Positions 21,195 through 30,104 are shown, counted from the first letter of the stretch. The stretch is DNA of 64,000 bases from Streptomyces sp. R33 (GCF_041200175.1 NZ_CP165727.1:3447501-3511500); one strand, 5' to 3'. Program-made: numbers and translations. Notes: generated by a model not told the origin, from the sequence alone.

Positions 21195-21947
21195 TCATCG
21201 GACCGGCAGGTGGTACGACAGGCGGTAGCGGTCCGCCGGGACCACCACGTCGGCGGTTTCGACCGCCAGTCCGGACGCGAAGTACGTACGGCCGATCACC
21301 AGGACCACATGGCCCGGGACCCCGCCCAGCAGCATGATCTCCTCGGCCAGGCCGGGCCGCGCCCCGACCTCCTCCACCACGTTGTCCACGACGACGTCGA
21401 TCGCGGCCATCCGGTCGACGACCCCCGAGCCCCCGAGCGGCCCCTCCTCCGGCAGCATCACCGGGGTCCGGCCCGTGACCGCGAGCGGCTCCCAGGAGGT
21501 CGACAGCATCATCGCCTCCCCCGCGTCGCGGAACACGTACCGCGTCCGCATCACCCGCCCGCCCGGCTCGATGCCGAGCCGCTTGGCGATCTCCGCCGGC
21601 GCCGCCGTCTGCTCGCTGCTGGACTCCCAGGTGCCCCGGGCGCCGGCTTCCGCCTGCTCCTGCCGGAACGGCGTCGACGTCCCGCCCGTGCGGTATCCGG
21701 AGCGGGCGACCCGCCTCGGCACGGGCTGCTCCCGTACGTACGTACCCGACCCGGACCGGCCCTCGACCAGCCCCTCCGCCATGAGGACCTTGCGCGCCTC
21801 CAGCGCCACGGTGTCGGAGACCCCGTACTCCTCGCGGATCCGGGCCTGCGAGGGGAGCCGGGCGTGCGGGGGCAGGGACCCATCGACGATCTTCCGTCGC
21901 AGATCCCCGGCGACGCGCAGATAGGCCGGCTGCTCACCGAAAGTCAC
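21195..21947 (-). CDS. GntR/HutC-family transcriptional regulator
   Basis: A 250-residue repressor-type protein. The N-terminal winged helix (residues about 5-75) contains YLRVAGDLRRKIVDGSLPPH and LPSQARIREEYGVSDTVALE, and ends with GSGTYV. The C-terminal part is a UTRA effector domain of the HutC subfamily (MRTRYVFRDAGEAMMLSTSW, then SYHLPVR). GTG 21947 has GGGAG 8 nt upstream. The gene is upstream of and co-directional with the NCS1 permease, which suggests regulation of uptake, and a palindrome sits about 40 bp upstream of its start for possible autoregulation. The ligand is unknown. Confidence 0.9.
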   Translation of the reverse strand: MTFGEQPAYLRVAGDLRRKIVDGSLPPHARLPSQARIREEYGVSDTVALEARKVLMAEGLVEGRSGSGTYVREQPVPRRVARSGYRTGGTSTPFRQEQAEAGARGTWESSSEQTAAPAEIAKRLGIEPGGRVMRTRYVFRDAGEAMMLSTSWEPLAVTGRTPVMLPEEGPLGGSGVVDRMAAIDVVVDNVVEEVGARPGLAEEIMLLGGVPGHVVLVIGRTYFASGLAVETADVVVPADRYRLSYHLPVR

Positions 21948-21986
21948 TGGCCACTCCCATCAGGTTGACAGACAGCTACACCCTGG

Positions 21987-21999
21987 CAACCGACGGTTG
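21987..21999 (-). promoter_or_regulatory. palindromic candidate operator upstream of the GntR gene
   Basis: CAACCG-A-CGGTTG, a perfect 6+6 inverted repeat, lies 40 bp upstream of the GTG start. The position fits autorepression. Confidence 0.4.
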
Positions 22000-22097
22000 T
22001 AGACCGCAAGCAAGGGCCAGAGTTTCACCCGAAGTGATGAAGCCAGGTCACTGAAACCCGTTACCGCGCGTTACCGCACGCTACCCTCGACGGCTCC

Positions 22098-23243
22098 TCA
22101 CACCGCGGCCGAAGGAGGCCCGTCCGAGTCGCCGTCCGCATCACCCTCCGAGTCGCCCGGCTGCCGCACGCGCCAGTCCGGTACCCGGGTCGACAGCCCG
22201 TACGCCCCGCGGAGCGCCTTCTCCGTGTCCACGGTCAGCGCACCCGAGGCCGCGTCCCACGCGTCCTGGAACTCCGCCGGCTTCGTCGCCTTCGCCGCCC
22301 GCTGCCACGCCGCCCGCGCCGCCTCGACCTCCTTGAGCTGCGCCCGCACCGGCCCGGCCAGCTCGGGCCGGGCCTTCACCCCGTCCAGCAGCCCCGCCTC
22401 CGCGGCCAGCGCCCGGTCGACCTCGCGGGCCCACTCCCGGTACTGCGGCAGCGCCTCGTCGATCTCCTCCTCCGGCCCGCCCCCCAGCGCCAGGTCGGCC
22501 TCGTTCATCACGTGCAGGAAGGCCACCTGTTCCGGCTTCAGCATCCCGGCGTCCTTGCGCAGGCTGCCGCGGTGCTCCCGCTCCGCCGTGCCGATGACGC
22601 AGAGCAGCCGCCGGTCGCCGCCGCTCCACCCTTCGCGCGAGGGCGCGAAGTAGAACATCTCCGCGTACGAGGGCAGCGCCCAGGTGTCCATCGCGTACGC
22701 GTCCTGCGCCTTCCAGCACGCGTCCGTCGCGGTCTTCTTCAGCTCGGGCCCGCCCGGGAACACCTCGTCGTCGAACCGGGTCGAGGAGGTGACCTCGCCC
22801 TCGTGCACCTCGGTGCACGCGATCCGGTAGATCAGCGGGCTCTCGTCGAGCAGGTCACCGCCGGGGACGTTGAAGCAGTCGCCCGCGCGCATGTCGTCCA
22901 TGGCGGTCAACTCGCCCTCGACGCCCTCGAACCGCTGGAGCGTGTCCAGCCGGTCGAACAGCCGCTCCGCCACCCGGTCCGCCGCGAAGACGACGGCGGC
23001 GGTCATCACGAGCGACACCGCCAGACCCGTGATCGCGAGCGCCCTGCCCCGCTCCCCCTTCCGGGCGATCTGGACGAGCGCCACGATCCCGAAGACGGCC
23101 CCGAGCGGCGGCACGCACAACAGCCCGACCAGCAGCGACGCGAGGGCGAAACCGTTGAGAGCGGGCTCCCGGTACGCCGGCTGCGGGGGCGGAGCGGGCC
23201 AGTAGGGCGGGGGCGGGGTGCTCACGGGGCTGGGGTGCTCCAT
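22098..23243 (-). CDS. DUF4190 membrane protein with septum-formation-type extracellular domain
   Basis: A 381-residue protein. A Pro-rich cytoplasmic N-terminus (STPPPPYWPAPPPQPAYREP) leads to a DUF4190 unit of two transmembrane helices (NGFALASLLVGLLCVPPLGA and ALAITGLAVSLVMTAAVVFA). After that a large extracellular part has the look of the actinobacterial septum-formation family: AGDCFNVPGG, then IACTEVHEGEV with conserved Cys and His, and DACWKAQDAY. The C-terminal 120 residues are helical and end acidic. A TACTAT -10-like element lies about 30 nt before ATG 23243; GTG 23246 is adjacent. The role is unproven, probably envelope-related. Confidence 0.7.
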   Translation of the reverse strand: MEHPSPVSTPPPPYWPAPPPQPAYREPALNGFALASLLVGLLCVPPLGAVFGIVALVQIARKGERGRALAITGLAVSLVMTAAVVFAADRVAERLFDRLDTLQRFEGVEGELTAMDDMRAGDCFNVPGGDLLDESPLIYRIACTEVHEGEVTSSTRFDDEVFPGGPELKKTATDACWKAQDAYAMDTWALPSYAEMFYFAPSREGWSGGDRRLLCVIGTAEREHRGSLRKDAGMLKPEQVAFLHVMNEADLALGGGPEEEIDEALPQYREWAREVDRALAAEAGLLDGVKARPELAGPVRAQLKEVEAARAAWQRAAKATKPAEFQDAWDAASGALTVDTEKALRGAYGLSTRVPDWRVRQPGDSEGDADGDSDGPPSAAV

Positions 23244-23281
23244 CACGGGGGGGCGCGAACGAATGCGCGAAATAGTACGCA

Positions 23282-23313
23282 GCGGGGGCGACCGCCGTGA
23301 CGGTCGCCCCCGC
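23282..23313 (-). terminator. hairpin terminator after the subtilase gene
   Basis: A perfect 13-bp stem (GCGGGGGCGACCG at 23282-23294, complement at 23301-23313) with a 6-nt loop, 40 bp past the subtilase stop. Confidence 0.8.
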
Positions 23314-23352
23314 AGTTCACCGCGGCCCCGTGCCGCGTTCACTCCCGGTGGG

Positions 23353-24936
23353 TCAGAACTGGAGCGCCCAGGAGTCGATCTTGCCGGTGTCGATGTTGGC
23401 GTTGTCGTTCACGCGGAGCTTCCACACACCGTCTGCGACCTCCGAAGAGGCGTTGACGGTGAAGGTCTTGATGATGTTGTCCGCGCTGCCGCCGCTGCGG
23501 TTGTGCAGGGTGTACACGGAACCGTCGGGGGCGACCAGGTCGACCTTCAGGTCACCTATGTACGTGTGCTTGATGTCGACCGAAACGCTCAGCGCCGCCG
23601 GGGCGTTGCCCGGGACCCCGCTGACGGTGACCGGCGACTCGACGGTGGCGTTGTCGTTGATCGCGTAGTCCGCGGTGTTCTCGAAGCGCTTGCCCGGGTT
23701 CGGCGGGGTGGTGCCGCCGCCCACGTACAGCAGGCGGTTCGGGGAGCCGGAGCCCGGACCGGTCACCACGTTCGGGGTGGCTGCGGCCACCAGGGCCGCG
23801 GAGACCTGCGCCGGGGTGCTCGAGGGGTTCTGCGAGAGGTAGAGGGCGGCCGCGCCCACGACGTGCGGCGTGGCCATCGAGGTGCCCGAGATGGTGTTGG
23901 TCGCGGTGTCGCCGGTGCCCCACGAGGAGGTGATGGAGGAGCCCGGGGCGAAGATGTCCAGGATGGAGCCGTAGTTGGAGTAGCTGGCCTTGGCGTCGGT
24001 GCTGGTGGTGGCGCCGACCGTGATGGCCTCGGCGACGCGCGCCGGGGACTTGCTGCTCGCGTCCGTGGACTCGTTGCCCGCGGCGACGCCGTACGTGATG
24101 CCGGAGGCTATGGAGTTGCGTACGGCGGTGTCGAGCGCGGAGTCGGCTCCGCCGCCGAGCGACATGTTCGCCACGGCCGGCTTGACGGCGTGCTGGGTCA
24201 CCCAGTCGATGCCGGCGACGACCTGCTCCGTGGTGCCGGAGCCGTTGTTGTCGAGGACGCGGACGCCGACGATCTTGGCCTTCTTGGCGACGCCGTACGA
24301 GGTGCCCGCGACGGTGCCGGCGACGTGCGTGCCGTGGCCGTGCCCGTCCTGGGCGGTGTTGTCGTTGTCGATGGCGTCGTAGCCGTAGGAGGCGCGGCCG
24401 CCGAACTCGCCGTGGGTGATGCGGACGCCGGTGTCGATGATGTACGCGGTGACGCCCTCGCCGGCCTTGTCCGGGTAGGTGTAGCTGTTGTCGAGCGGGA
24501 GCGGGTGCTGGTCGATGCGGTCCAGGCCCCAGGACGGCGGGCTGGGCTGGGTGCCCTGGGCGCCGTCGACGGTGAACGTCCGGTTCTGCACGACGGACTT
24601 GACCGCCGGGTCGGCGGCGAGCTTCTTCGCCTGCGCCTCGGAGACCTTGACGGAGTAGCCGTTGAGGGCGGCGCTGTAGGTCCGGCCGATCGTCGCGCCG
24701 TAGCGCCGGGCGACGGCCTTGCCGCTGTCGGCGGTGGAGCGGGCGGCCGAGTCCTTCAGGGTCACGATGTAGCTGCCGGCGACCGAGCCGGGGGCACCGG
24801 CGTTCTCGATGACGCCCTGGGGGCCGTTGTCGGCCGCGGAGGCGGGTAACGCGGCGGCCGCGCCGAGCGCGAGGGCCACGACGGCGGTCGCGCTGATGCC
24901 GGCGAGTTTCCGGCGGGTGTGACGCATCACGGACAT
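23353..24936 (-). CDS. secreted subtilisin-family (S8) serine protease with P domain
   Basis: A 527-residue secreted protease. The signal peptide has a basic start and ends near LPASAA (residue 35). An I9 propeptide (about 50-120; SYIVTLKDSAA) leads into the proteinase-K-like catalytic domain with triad D168 (YIIDTG), H201 (HGTHVAG) and S353 (GTSMATPHV). The C-terminal about 110 residues form a P/Homo B domain like that of proprotein convertases (DIKHTYIGDLKVDLVAPDGS). AGGAGG lies 9-10 nt before the ATG. It is expected to act outside the cell in protein scavenging. It is transcribed alone and terminated by a strong hairpin. No defect is seen. Confidence 0.95.
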   Translation of the reverse strand: MSVMRHTRRKLAGISATAVVALALGAAAALPASAADNGPQGVIENAGAPGSVAGSYIVTLKDSAARSTADSGKAVARRYGATIGRTYSAALNGYSVKVSEAQAKKLAADPAVKSVVQNRTFTVDGAQGTQPSPPSWGLDRIDQHPLPLDNSYTYPDKAGEGVTAYIIDTGVRITHGEFGGRASYGYDAIDNDNTAQDGHGHGTHVAGTVAGTSYGVAKKAKIVGVRVLDNNGSGTTEQVVAGIDWVTQHAVKPAVANMSLGGGADSALDTAVRNSIASGITYGVAAGNESTDASSKSPARVAEAITVGATTSTDAKASYSNYGSILDIFAPGSSITSSWGTGDTATNTISGTSMATPHVVGAAALYLSQNPSSTPAQVSAALVAAATPNVVTGPGSGSPNRLLYVGGGTTPPNPGKRFENTADYAINDNATVESPVTVSGVPGNAPAALSVSVDIKHTYIGDLKVDLVAPDGSVYTLHNRSGGSADNIIKTFTVNASSEVADGVWKLRVNDNANIDTGKIDSWALQF

Positions 24937-25145
24937 GCGAGGGATCCTCCTCATAGGTGGCGCATTGCGGGGGGTGAGGCGGCAGAAGGGACGTAACGAA
25001 GACATGGACATGACAACCCTCTCGGGGTCTGCCCGGCTGCCGCCTCCGAAAGGTTGACCCACGTGTTCGCCCCACCACAAGAGGACGGCGAACGCGTAAC
25101 ATCCGTGCCATACAACGGCCATGAATGAGCAAAGGCGCTCTGCAC

Positions 25146-26273
25146 ATGACGCACGCACTGCCCGGCTACGTCTGTCCCGAGGACGCCACGCGCGCGGACG
25201 CCCGGACGGCGCCCTGGTGCTGCCCGCTCTGCGGTGGACCGTGGGACCTCGACTTCACGCCGGATCCGGCCAGTCCGCTCGAACCGGCCGCGGGGCCCAA
25301 CTCGCTCTGGCGGTTCGGGTCCGTGCTGCCGCTGCCGGGGGCGTTCTCCGTGACGCTGTCGGAGGGGAACACCCCGCTGGTCCCGCTCGGTGAGCGGATT
25401 CACGCCAAGCTGGACTTCCTGATGCCGACGCTGTCGTTCAAGGACCGGGGCGCGGTGATGCTCGCGGAGCTGGCCCGGCGGCTGGCCCCGGAGCGGGTCG
25501 TCGCGGACAGCAGCGGGAACGCGGGGACGGCCGTGGCCGCGTACTGCGCGCGGGCCGGGCTGAAGTGTGAAGTTTTCGTGCCCGAGGGCACGTCGGAGAA
25601 GAAGACGGAGCAGATGCGGGCGCACGGGGCGGCGGTCCGCCTCGTGCCGGGCGGCCGGGAGGCGACGGCGGTGGCGGCCCGGGAGGCGGCCGACCTCCCA
25701 GGGGTCTTCTACGCGAGCCACGTCTTCAACCCGTACTTCCTGCACGGGACGAAGACGTACGCGTACGAGGTGTGGGAGGAGCTCGGCGGCCGGCTCCCCG
25801 AGACCCTCGTCGTCCCCGTCGGCAACGGCACCCTGCTGCTGGGGGCGGCGCTGGCGGTGGAGGAGCTGGCCCGGCGCGGGGTCAAACCGCCGGCGCTGAT
25901 CGCGGTACAGGCGGCGGCGGTGTCCCCGCTGGCCACGGCCTTCGCGGCGGGCGCGGAGGACGCCGACCCGGTGGAACAGCGGCCCACCCTGGCCGAGGGC
26001 ATCGCGATCCCGGCCCCGCCGCGGGCCCGCCAGATCCTGGCGGCGGTCCGCAAGTCCGGCGGCACGTTCCTGACGGTCCCGGAGCCGGCCCTGCGCGCGG
26101 CCCAGCAGGACCTGGCCCGGCGCGGGCTCTTCGTGGAACCGACGGCGGCGGCCTGCTGGGCGGCAGTGGGCCCCCTCGCCCCCGCGGACCCCCTCCAGGG
26201 CCGCACGACGGTCCTCCCCCTGTGCGGAGCAGGCCTGAAGGGGGGCCTCGCGTCCTCTGCGGAACAGGCCTGA
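25146..26273 (+). CDS. threonine synthase-like PLP-dependent enzyme
   Basis: A 375-residue fold-type II PLP enzyme. The catalytic Lys is in TLSFKDRGAV, and SGNAGTAVAAY and the phosphate-binding VGNGTLLLGA fit threonine synthase or its paralogues. The N-terminus resembles the zinc ribbon seen in such proteins (YVCPEDATR then CCPLCGGPWDLDF), but the first CxxC is degraded to CPED, so zinc binding is doubtful. Lacking the large domain of canonical ThrC, it may instead be a diaminopropionate or cysteate-type lyase. ATG 25146 is used; ATG 25125 is in frame, and neither has a strong ribosome-binding site. The C-terminus is altered by a tandem duplication. Confidence 0.75.
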   Translation: MTHALPGYVCPEDATRADARTAPWCCPLCGGPWDLDFTPDPASPLEPAAGPNSLWRFGSVLPLPGAFSVTLSEGNTPLVPLGERIHAKLDFLMPTLSFKDRGAVMLAELARRLAPERVVADSSGNAGTAVAAYCARAGLKCEVFVPEGTSEKKTEQMRAHGAAVRLVPGGREATAVAAREAADLPGVFYASHVFNPYFLHGTKTYAYEVWEELGGRLPETLVVPVGNGTLLLGAALAVEELARRGVKPPALIAVQAAAVSPLATAFAAGAEDADPVEQRPTLAEGIAIPAPPRARQILAAVRKSGGTFLTVPEPALRAAQQDLARRGLFVEPTAAACWAAVGPLAPADPLQGRTTVLPLCGAGLKGGLASSAEQA

Positions 26274-26288
26274 AGGGGGCCTCGCGTA
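26223..26288 (+). repeat. 35-bp tandem duplication at the 3' end of the PLP-enzyme gene
   Basis: Two near-identical copies of a segment with core CAGGCCTGAAGGGGG begin at 26223 and 26258. They differ by one G in the G-run and one base in GGAGC/GGAAC. The second copy supplies the stop codon. Confidence 0.8.
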
Positions 26289-26340
26289 CACGTCGGAAAA
26301 TCGCCAGCCGCGGCCGGGCCCGGTCTGCTGAACTGGGCCC

Positions 26341-27150
26341 ATGACCAACATCGTTGATCTCGCCCGCGGCTTCGCCGCACTCCACACCCCCGCCGCGCCG
26401 CTGGCCCTGGCCAACGCCTGGGACGTCGTCAGTGCCCGCCTCGTCGAGGCCGCCGGCGCCCCCGCCGTCGCCACCACCAGCGCCGGCGTCGCCTGGTCCC
26501 TCGGCGCGCCCGACGGGGACGCCCTGACCCGCGACCGCGCCCTCGACCTCGTCGCCCGCGTGGCCGCGGCCGTATCCGTGCCGGTGACCGCCGACATCGA
26601 GGGCGGCTTCGGCGCGGACCCCGCCGGGGTCGGCGAGACGGTCACCGGGGTGCTCGCCGCCGGCGCGGTCGGCATCAACATCGAGGACGGCACCCGCGAC
26701 GCCGCCGATCACGCGGAGCGGGTGGCCGCGGCCCGGGCCGCCGCCGACACCGCCGGGGTCCCGCTGTACATCAACGCCCGCATCGACACGTTCCTCTTCG
26801 GTCTCGGGGAGGAGGCGAACCGCCTCGACGAGACCCTCGCCCGCGCCGCCGCCTACCTCCGCGCGGGCGCCACCGGCATCTTCGTCCCCGGCGTCACCGA
26901 CCCGGCGACCGTCACCGAGCTGGTCAAGGGCATCGACGCCCCGCTCAACGTCCTCGCCGGCCCCGGCGCCCCGTCCGTCGCCGAGCTCGGCGCCCTCGGC
27001 GTCGCCCGCGTCAGCCTCGGCTCCTGGGTCGCGTCGGCCGCGTACGACGTGGTCCGCCGCGCCGCCGAGGAGCTGATCGCGGGCGGCACGTACACCGCGC
27101 TCGACGCCTCCCTCCCGTACGGCGAGCTGAACACTCTGCTCAAGGGCTGA
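26341..27150 (+). CDS. isocitrate lyase/PEP mutase superfamily enzyme
   Basis: A 269-residue single-domain TIM-barrel protein of the PEP mutase/2-methylisocitrate lyase group. The metal and substrate motifs are ADIEGGFG, GINIEDGT and YINARIDTF, and a Val/Ala-rich barrel core is visible. The KKCGH signature of true isocitrate lyases is absent, so the likely activity is cleavage of C-C or C-P bonds in a small oxo-acid, such as oxaloacetate or 2-methylisocitrate. Annotation beyond the superfamily is not justified. No ribosome-binding site precedes ATG 26341; a weak -10-like TGAACT is 6 nt away. Its neighbours give no pathway hint. Confidence 0.8.
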   Translation: MTNIVDLARGFAALHTPAAPLALANAWDVVSARLVEAAGAPAVATTSAGVAWSLGAPDGDALTRDRALDLVARVAAAVSVPVTADIEGGFGADPAGVGETVTGVLAAGAVGINIEDGTRDAADHAERVAAARAAADTAGVPLYINARIDTFLFGLGEEANRLDETLARAAAYLRAGATGIFVPGVTDPATVTELVKGIDAPLNVLAGPGAPSVAELGALGVARVSLGSWVASAAYDVVRRAAEELIAGGTYTALDASLPYGELNTLLKG

Positions 27151-27181
27151 GACCCGGGAAGCGTGTACGCGCCAACGACCC

Positions 27182-27187
27182 TAGGAT
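27182..27187 (+). promoter_or_regulatory. candidate leaderless -10 (TAGGAT) of the EamA gene
   Basis: TAGGAT ends 6 nt before ATG 27194 and there is no Shine-Dalgarno sequence. No recognisable -35. Confidence 0.4.
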
Positions 27188-27193
27188 CCCGTC

Positions 27194-28129
27194 ATGCGCA
27201 CCTCGGAGACCGCTGAGAGCAAGCCGCCGGAATCCACCGCCCGCAGGGTCACCGGCGCGGTCTGGTTCGCGCTCGCCCTCGTCTACGTCCTCTGGGGCTC
27301 GACGTACCTCGCCATCCGCGTGGTCGTCCAGACCATGCCGCCGTTCCTGTCCGCCGGCGCCCGGTTCATCGCGGCCGGCCTGCTGCTGCTCGGCCTCGTC
27401 GCCTGGCGGTACGGGCCGGCCGCGCTCCTGGCCACCCGCGCCCAGGTCGGCTCGGCGGTCGTGGTCGGCCTGCTGCTGATCCTCGGCGGCAACGGCCTCG
27501 TCGTGCTCGCCGAGACCGAGGTGCCGTCCGGCCTGGCCGCGCTGCTCATCGCGGCGGTGCCGATGTGGCTGGTGGTGCTGCGGACCGCCACCGGTGACCG
27601 GCCGCCGCTGCGCACCCTGGGCGGCGTACTGCTGGGCTTCGCCGGGCTCGCGGTGCTGACCAGTCCGGGCATCGGCGGTGCGGTGGCGCTCTCCGGGGTA
27701 CTGCTGGTGCTGCTGGCGTCGGTGCTCTGGTCGCTGGGCTCGTTCTCCGCGTCGAAGCTGTCGCTGCCGGGCAACCCGTTCACGGGCAGCGCGTACCAGA
27801 TGCTCGCGGGCGGGGCCGGCGGCATCGTCGTCGGCCTGCTGCGCGGCGAGCACCGGGGGCTGGACTGGGCCGGCTACTCCACCGCCTCCTGGCTGGCGCT
27901 GGGCTACCTGGTCGTGTTCGGCTCGCTGGTCGCGTTCACGGCGTACGCATGGCTGCTCCGGTCGGCGCCGCTGTCTCTGGTCGCCACGTACGCGTACGTC
28001 AACCCGGTCGTCGCGGTCGCGCTGGGTGCGCTGATCCTCGACGAAGCCCTGACCTGGCCGATCCTGGTCGGCGGTGCGGTCGTCGTCGTGGCGGTGTGCG
28101 TGATCGTCAGCACCGAGCGCAGACAGTAG
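27194..28129 (+). CDS. EamA/DMT-family membrane transporter
   Basis: A 311-residue drug/metabolite-superfamily permease with ten predicted transmembrane helices arranged as two EamA repeats. The first begins AVWFALALVYVLWGSTYLAI and the second ALSGVLLVLLASVLWSLGSF. The signature WGSTYLAIRV near the first helix and the closing motif VNPVVAVALGALILDEALTW are classic for the family. Such proteins export amino acids, purines or drugs; the substrate is unknown. Transcription seems leaderless from TAGGAT. It ends 18 bp before the convergent protease gene. Confidence 0.9.
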   Translation: MRTSETAESKPPESTARRVTGAVWFALALVYVLWGSTYLAIRVVVQTMPPFLSAGARFIAAGLLLLGLVAWRYGPAALLATRAQVGSAVVVGLLLILGGNGLVVLAETEVPSGLAALLIAAVPMWLVVLRTATGDRPPLRTLGGVLLGFAGLAVLTSPGIGGAVALSGVLLVLLASVLWSLGSFSASKLSLPGNPFTGSAYQMLAGGAGGIVVGLLRGEHRGLDWAGYSTASWLALGYLVVFGSLVAFTAYAWLLRSAPLSLVATYAYVNPVVAVALGALILDEALTWPILVGGAVVVVAVCVIVSTERRQ

Positions 28130-28147
28130 CCGGGCCCGGGTTCGGGC

Positions 28148-28945
28148 TCAGTCCCGCGCGGCCTGCTCGTACAGCGCCTTGGCCTTCTCGTCGAACAGGG
28201 CGGCCGTCGAATCCACGTCCGTGTCCCCGCCGCTGAGCACCCCGATCAGCCGCCCCGGACGGCCCGGACCGCCCCGGTCGGCGATCCAGGGGCTGCCGCT
28301 GGTGCCCGACCAGAAGCCCGCGCAGCCGATGTACAGCATCGCGGGGTCCTCCTGGTCGTGGCTGGTCTGCGTGGTGCAGGAGACGGGCTTGTTCTGCGGG
28401 TTGCGGTCCGACTCCGGATAGCCGACCACCGTCACCTCGCGCTCGTACCCGGAGGTCCAGTCGGGCTTCGGGGCCTCCTCGGCACCGCCGACCGCCTGCT
28501 GGACCGTACGGCCGTCCTCGTCCGGCTCGATGCTGAGGAAGGCGAAGTCGGCGGTGTCCTCGCCCCATCTGGTCCAGCGCTCGTCCACGTGCACCGCGCG
28601 GACCTTCCACACTCCCAGGGGCTGGCGGCCCGCGCCCTCCCCCGTGAAGGCGGGTGCGAAGGAGAGGTCGCCGATGGCCCGGCCGTCGGGGGCGACCGCT
28701 CCGGGCTCGCCGTCCTCCCCGGCCGGGGCCACACAGTGCGCGGCGGTCGCGACGACCGTGCCCTTGGGGCTGTCGACGACGCTCGCCGTGCACCAGTGCT
28801 CCCCGTTCGCCATGAGCACGCCGACGCCGGGGAACGCGTGCACCGCGTTCGCGTCCACGTCCGTCGCCTTGAGGAAGCCGACGGCCAGCACCGCCGCCAC
28901 CCCCGCGGCGGCCGCCGCCGACACACCCTTGACGACTGCGTTCAT
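28148..28945 (-). CDS. secreted or membrane-anchored trypsin-like serine protease
   Basis: A 265-residue protein. A hydrophobic N-terminal segment (residues 8-26, SAAAAAGVAAVLAVGFL) could be a signal peptide or anchor. The chymotrypsin-fold triad is H70 (VATAAHCV), D133 (DTADFAFL) and S218 (GTSGSPW), with Cys pairs around them (C52/C71 and C190/C208). The start is ATG 28945, overlapping the esterase stop by ATGA, so translation is coupled to that gene. The domain is of the glutamyl-endopeptidase/V8-like group by its GTSGSPW motif. It may process or be exported with the esterase. Confidence 0.88.
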   Translation of the reverse strand: MNAVVKGVSAAAAAGVAAVLAVGFLKATDVDANAVHAFPGVGVLMANGEHWCTASVVDSPKGTVVATAAHCVAPAGEDGEPGAVAPDGRAIGDLSFAPAFTGEGAGRQPLGVWKVRAVHVDERWTRWGEDTADFAFLSIEPDEDGRTVQQAVGGAEEAPKPDWTSGYEREVTVVGYPESDRNPQNKPVSCTTQTSHDQEDPAMLYIGCAGFWSGTSGSPWIADRGGPGRPGRLIGVLSGGDTDVDSTAALFDEKAKALYEQAARD

Positions 28946-30009
28946 CGCACGCCGGGGTCGGGTGTCGGTGCCAGCATGACCTTGCTGATCCACTCCAGAG
29001 CGCCCTCCCTCATACCGCGGACGTACGACTTCCCGTTGTGCTCACCATCCTGGATCACCTGCAGCCGGGTGTGCACGGGGCCTTTTCCGTACTCCTTCAT
29101 GAACTTCTCGGCCTTCTCACGGCCGGTCTCCTTCGTGCCGATCTGGAAGTTGATGTACACGTCCGGACCGCCCTCCTTGATCAGCTTCTCGGCGAGCTTC
29201 TCGGGGTTGTTCTCGTCCATGGCCTGCGTGTTCCCCTTCCACAGCGGGGAGTCGGGGACGATGTCGACCCCGCTGGCGATGGCCGCCTTGAACCGGTCGG
29301 GGTACTTCAGGACGTGCTTGAAGGCGCCGAATCCGCCCGCGGAGGAGCCCATGAAGGCCCACCCGTCCCGGGAGGTGAAGGTCCGGAAATTGGCCTTCGT
29401 GAAATCCGGGATGTCCTCGGCCATCCAGGTGCCCATCTTGGGTTCGCCGGGGATGTCCGAGGCGTCGAAGTGGTGCTTCGTGTCCGCGTTGTGCACCGGC
29501 ATGATCAGGATGAAGGGCAGGCTCGTACCCGCCTTCGCCCCGTCGCTGACGGCCTTCTGGAGGCCGAGGCCGGGGCCCGTCCCCCAGTAGTTCGTGGGGT
29601 AGCCCCGGCCTCCGGGCAGGGAGATCAGGACCGGGAAGGCGCTCTTGGCGTACCTCGGCTCGTCGTACTCCTTCGGGACCCACACCCACACGTCACCGGT
29701 GAACCCCGACTTCGCGCCGGTCAGGGTCGTCCGGCCGATCTGCGTGCCGTCGGGCAGCCGGTGGGTCCGGACGAACTCGGACTTCGGCCCGGTCGGCATG
29801 CTCACCCCCTGCCGGATGTCCTCGGCCGCGGCCGACTCCTGCACCTTCCCGAAGGAGACCGGATCCCCTATGTCCGAGAAGAGCCCGTACTTGTACGCCG
29901 CCGCACCGCCGCCGGCGGCGAGCGTGAACGCCAGCGCACCGCCGATCAGAAGCCTGCGCAGGCGCTTGGGGCGGCGACGGCCCGTGGTCAGCGGGCCTTC
30001 CTCGGTCAT
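28942..30009 (-). CDS. membrane-anchored esterase family alpha/beta hydrolase (copy 1)
   Basis: A 355-residue protein. A cytoplasmic basic tail (TGRRRPKRLRRLL) and one transmembrane helix (residues about 20-40) leave the catalytic domain outside. The nucleophile motif is GSSAG with S223 (DGWAFMGSSAGGFG), and the His region is QDGEHNGKSYVRGM, matching the esterase D/antigen 85-like family. It is a clear paralogue of the gene just upstream; long stretches match, such as GPKSEF versus GPKSDF and DVWVWVPKEYDE versus DVWVWTPKEYDE. ATG 30009 is used (weak ribosome-binding site); GTG 30048 would add a short tail. It is coupled to the protease gene downstream. The substrate, perhaps a cell-envelope ester, is unknown. 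Confidence 0.85.
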   Translation of the reverse strand: MTEEGPLTTGRRRPKRLRRLLIGGALAFTLAAGGGAAAYKYGLFSDIGDPVSFGKVQESAAAEDIRQGVSMPTGPKSEFVRTHRLPDGTQIGRTTLTGAKSGFTGDVWVWVPKEYDEPRYAKSAFPVLISLPGGRGYPTNYWGTGPGLGLQKAVSDGAKAGTSLPFILIMPVHNADTKHHFDASDIPGEPKMGTWMAEDIPDFTKANFRTFTSRDGWAFMGSSAGGFGAFKHVLKYPDRFKAAIASGVDIVPDSPLWKGNTQAMDENNPEKLAEKLIKEGGPDVYINFQIGTKETGREKAEKFMKEYGKGPVHTRLQVIQDGEHNGKSYVRGMREGALEWISKVMLAPTPDPGVR

Positions 30010-30090
30010 GAGGTCGCCATCACCCTGAAGCTGGTCATGCTGCACGGATTTGTCCCGTTCCTTCTCCGGCGCTCCCGAAGAGCGCGGGTC

Positions 30091-30104
30091 GGACCGATCG
30101 GTCC
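30091..30104. promoter_or_regulatory. 14-bp perfect palindrome upstream of esterase copy 1
   Basis: GGACCGATCGGTCC lies 82 bp upstream of the ATG. A TTGACA on the minus strand lies about 25 bp further up, so the palindrome is placed as an operator would be. No good -10 is seen at 17-18 bp. Confidence 0.35.

Noticed and set aside
25146..26273. Naming the PLP enzyme thrC
   Set aside because: It is short and its zinc-ribbon Cys pair is degraded; the active site fits several fold-type II lyases.
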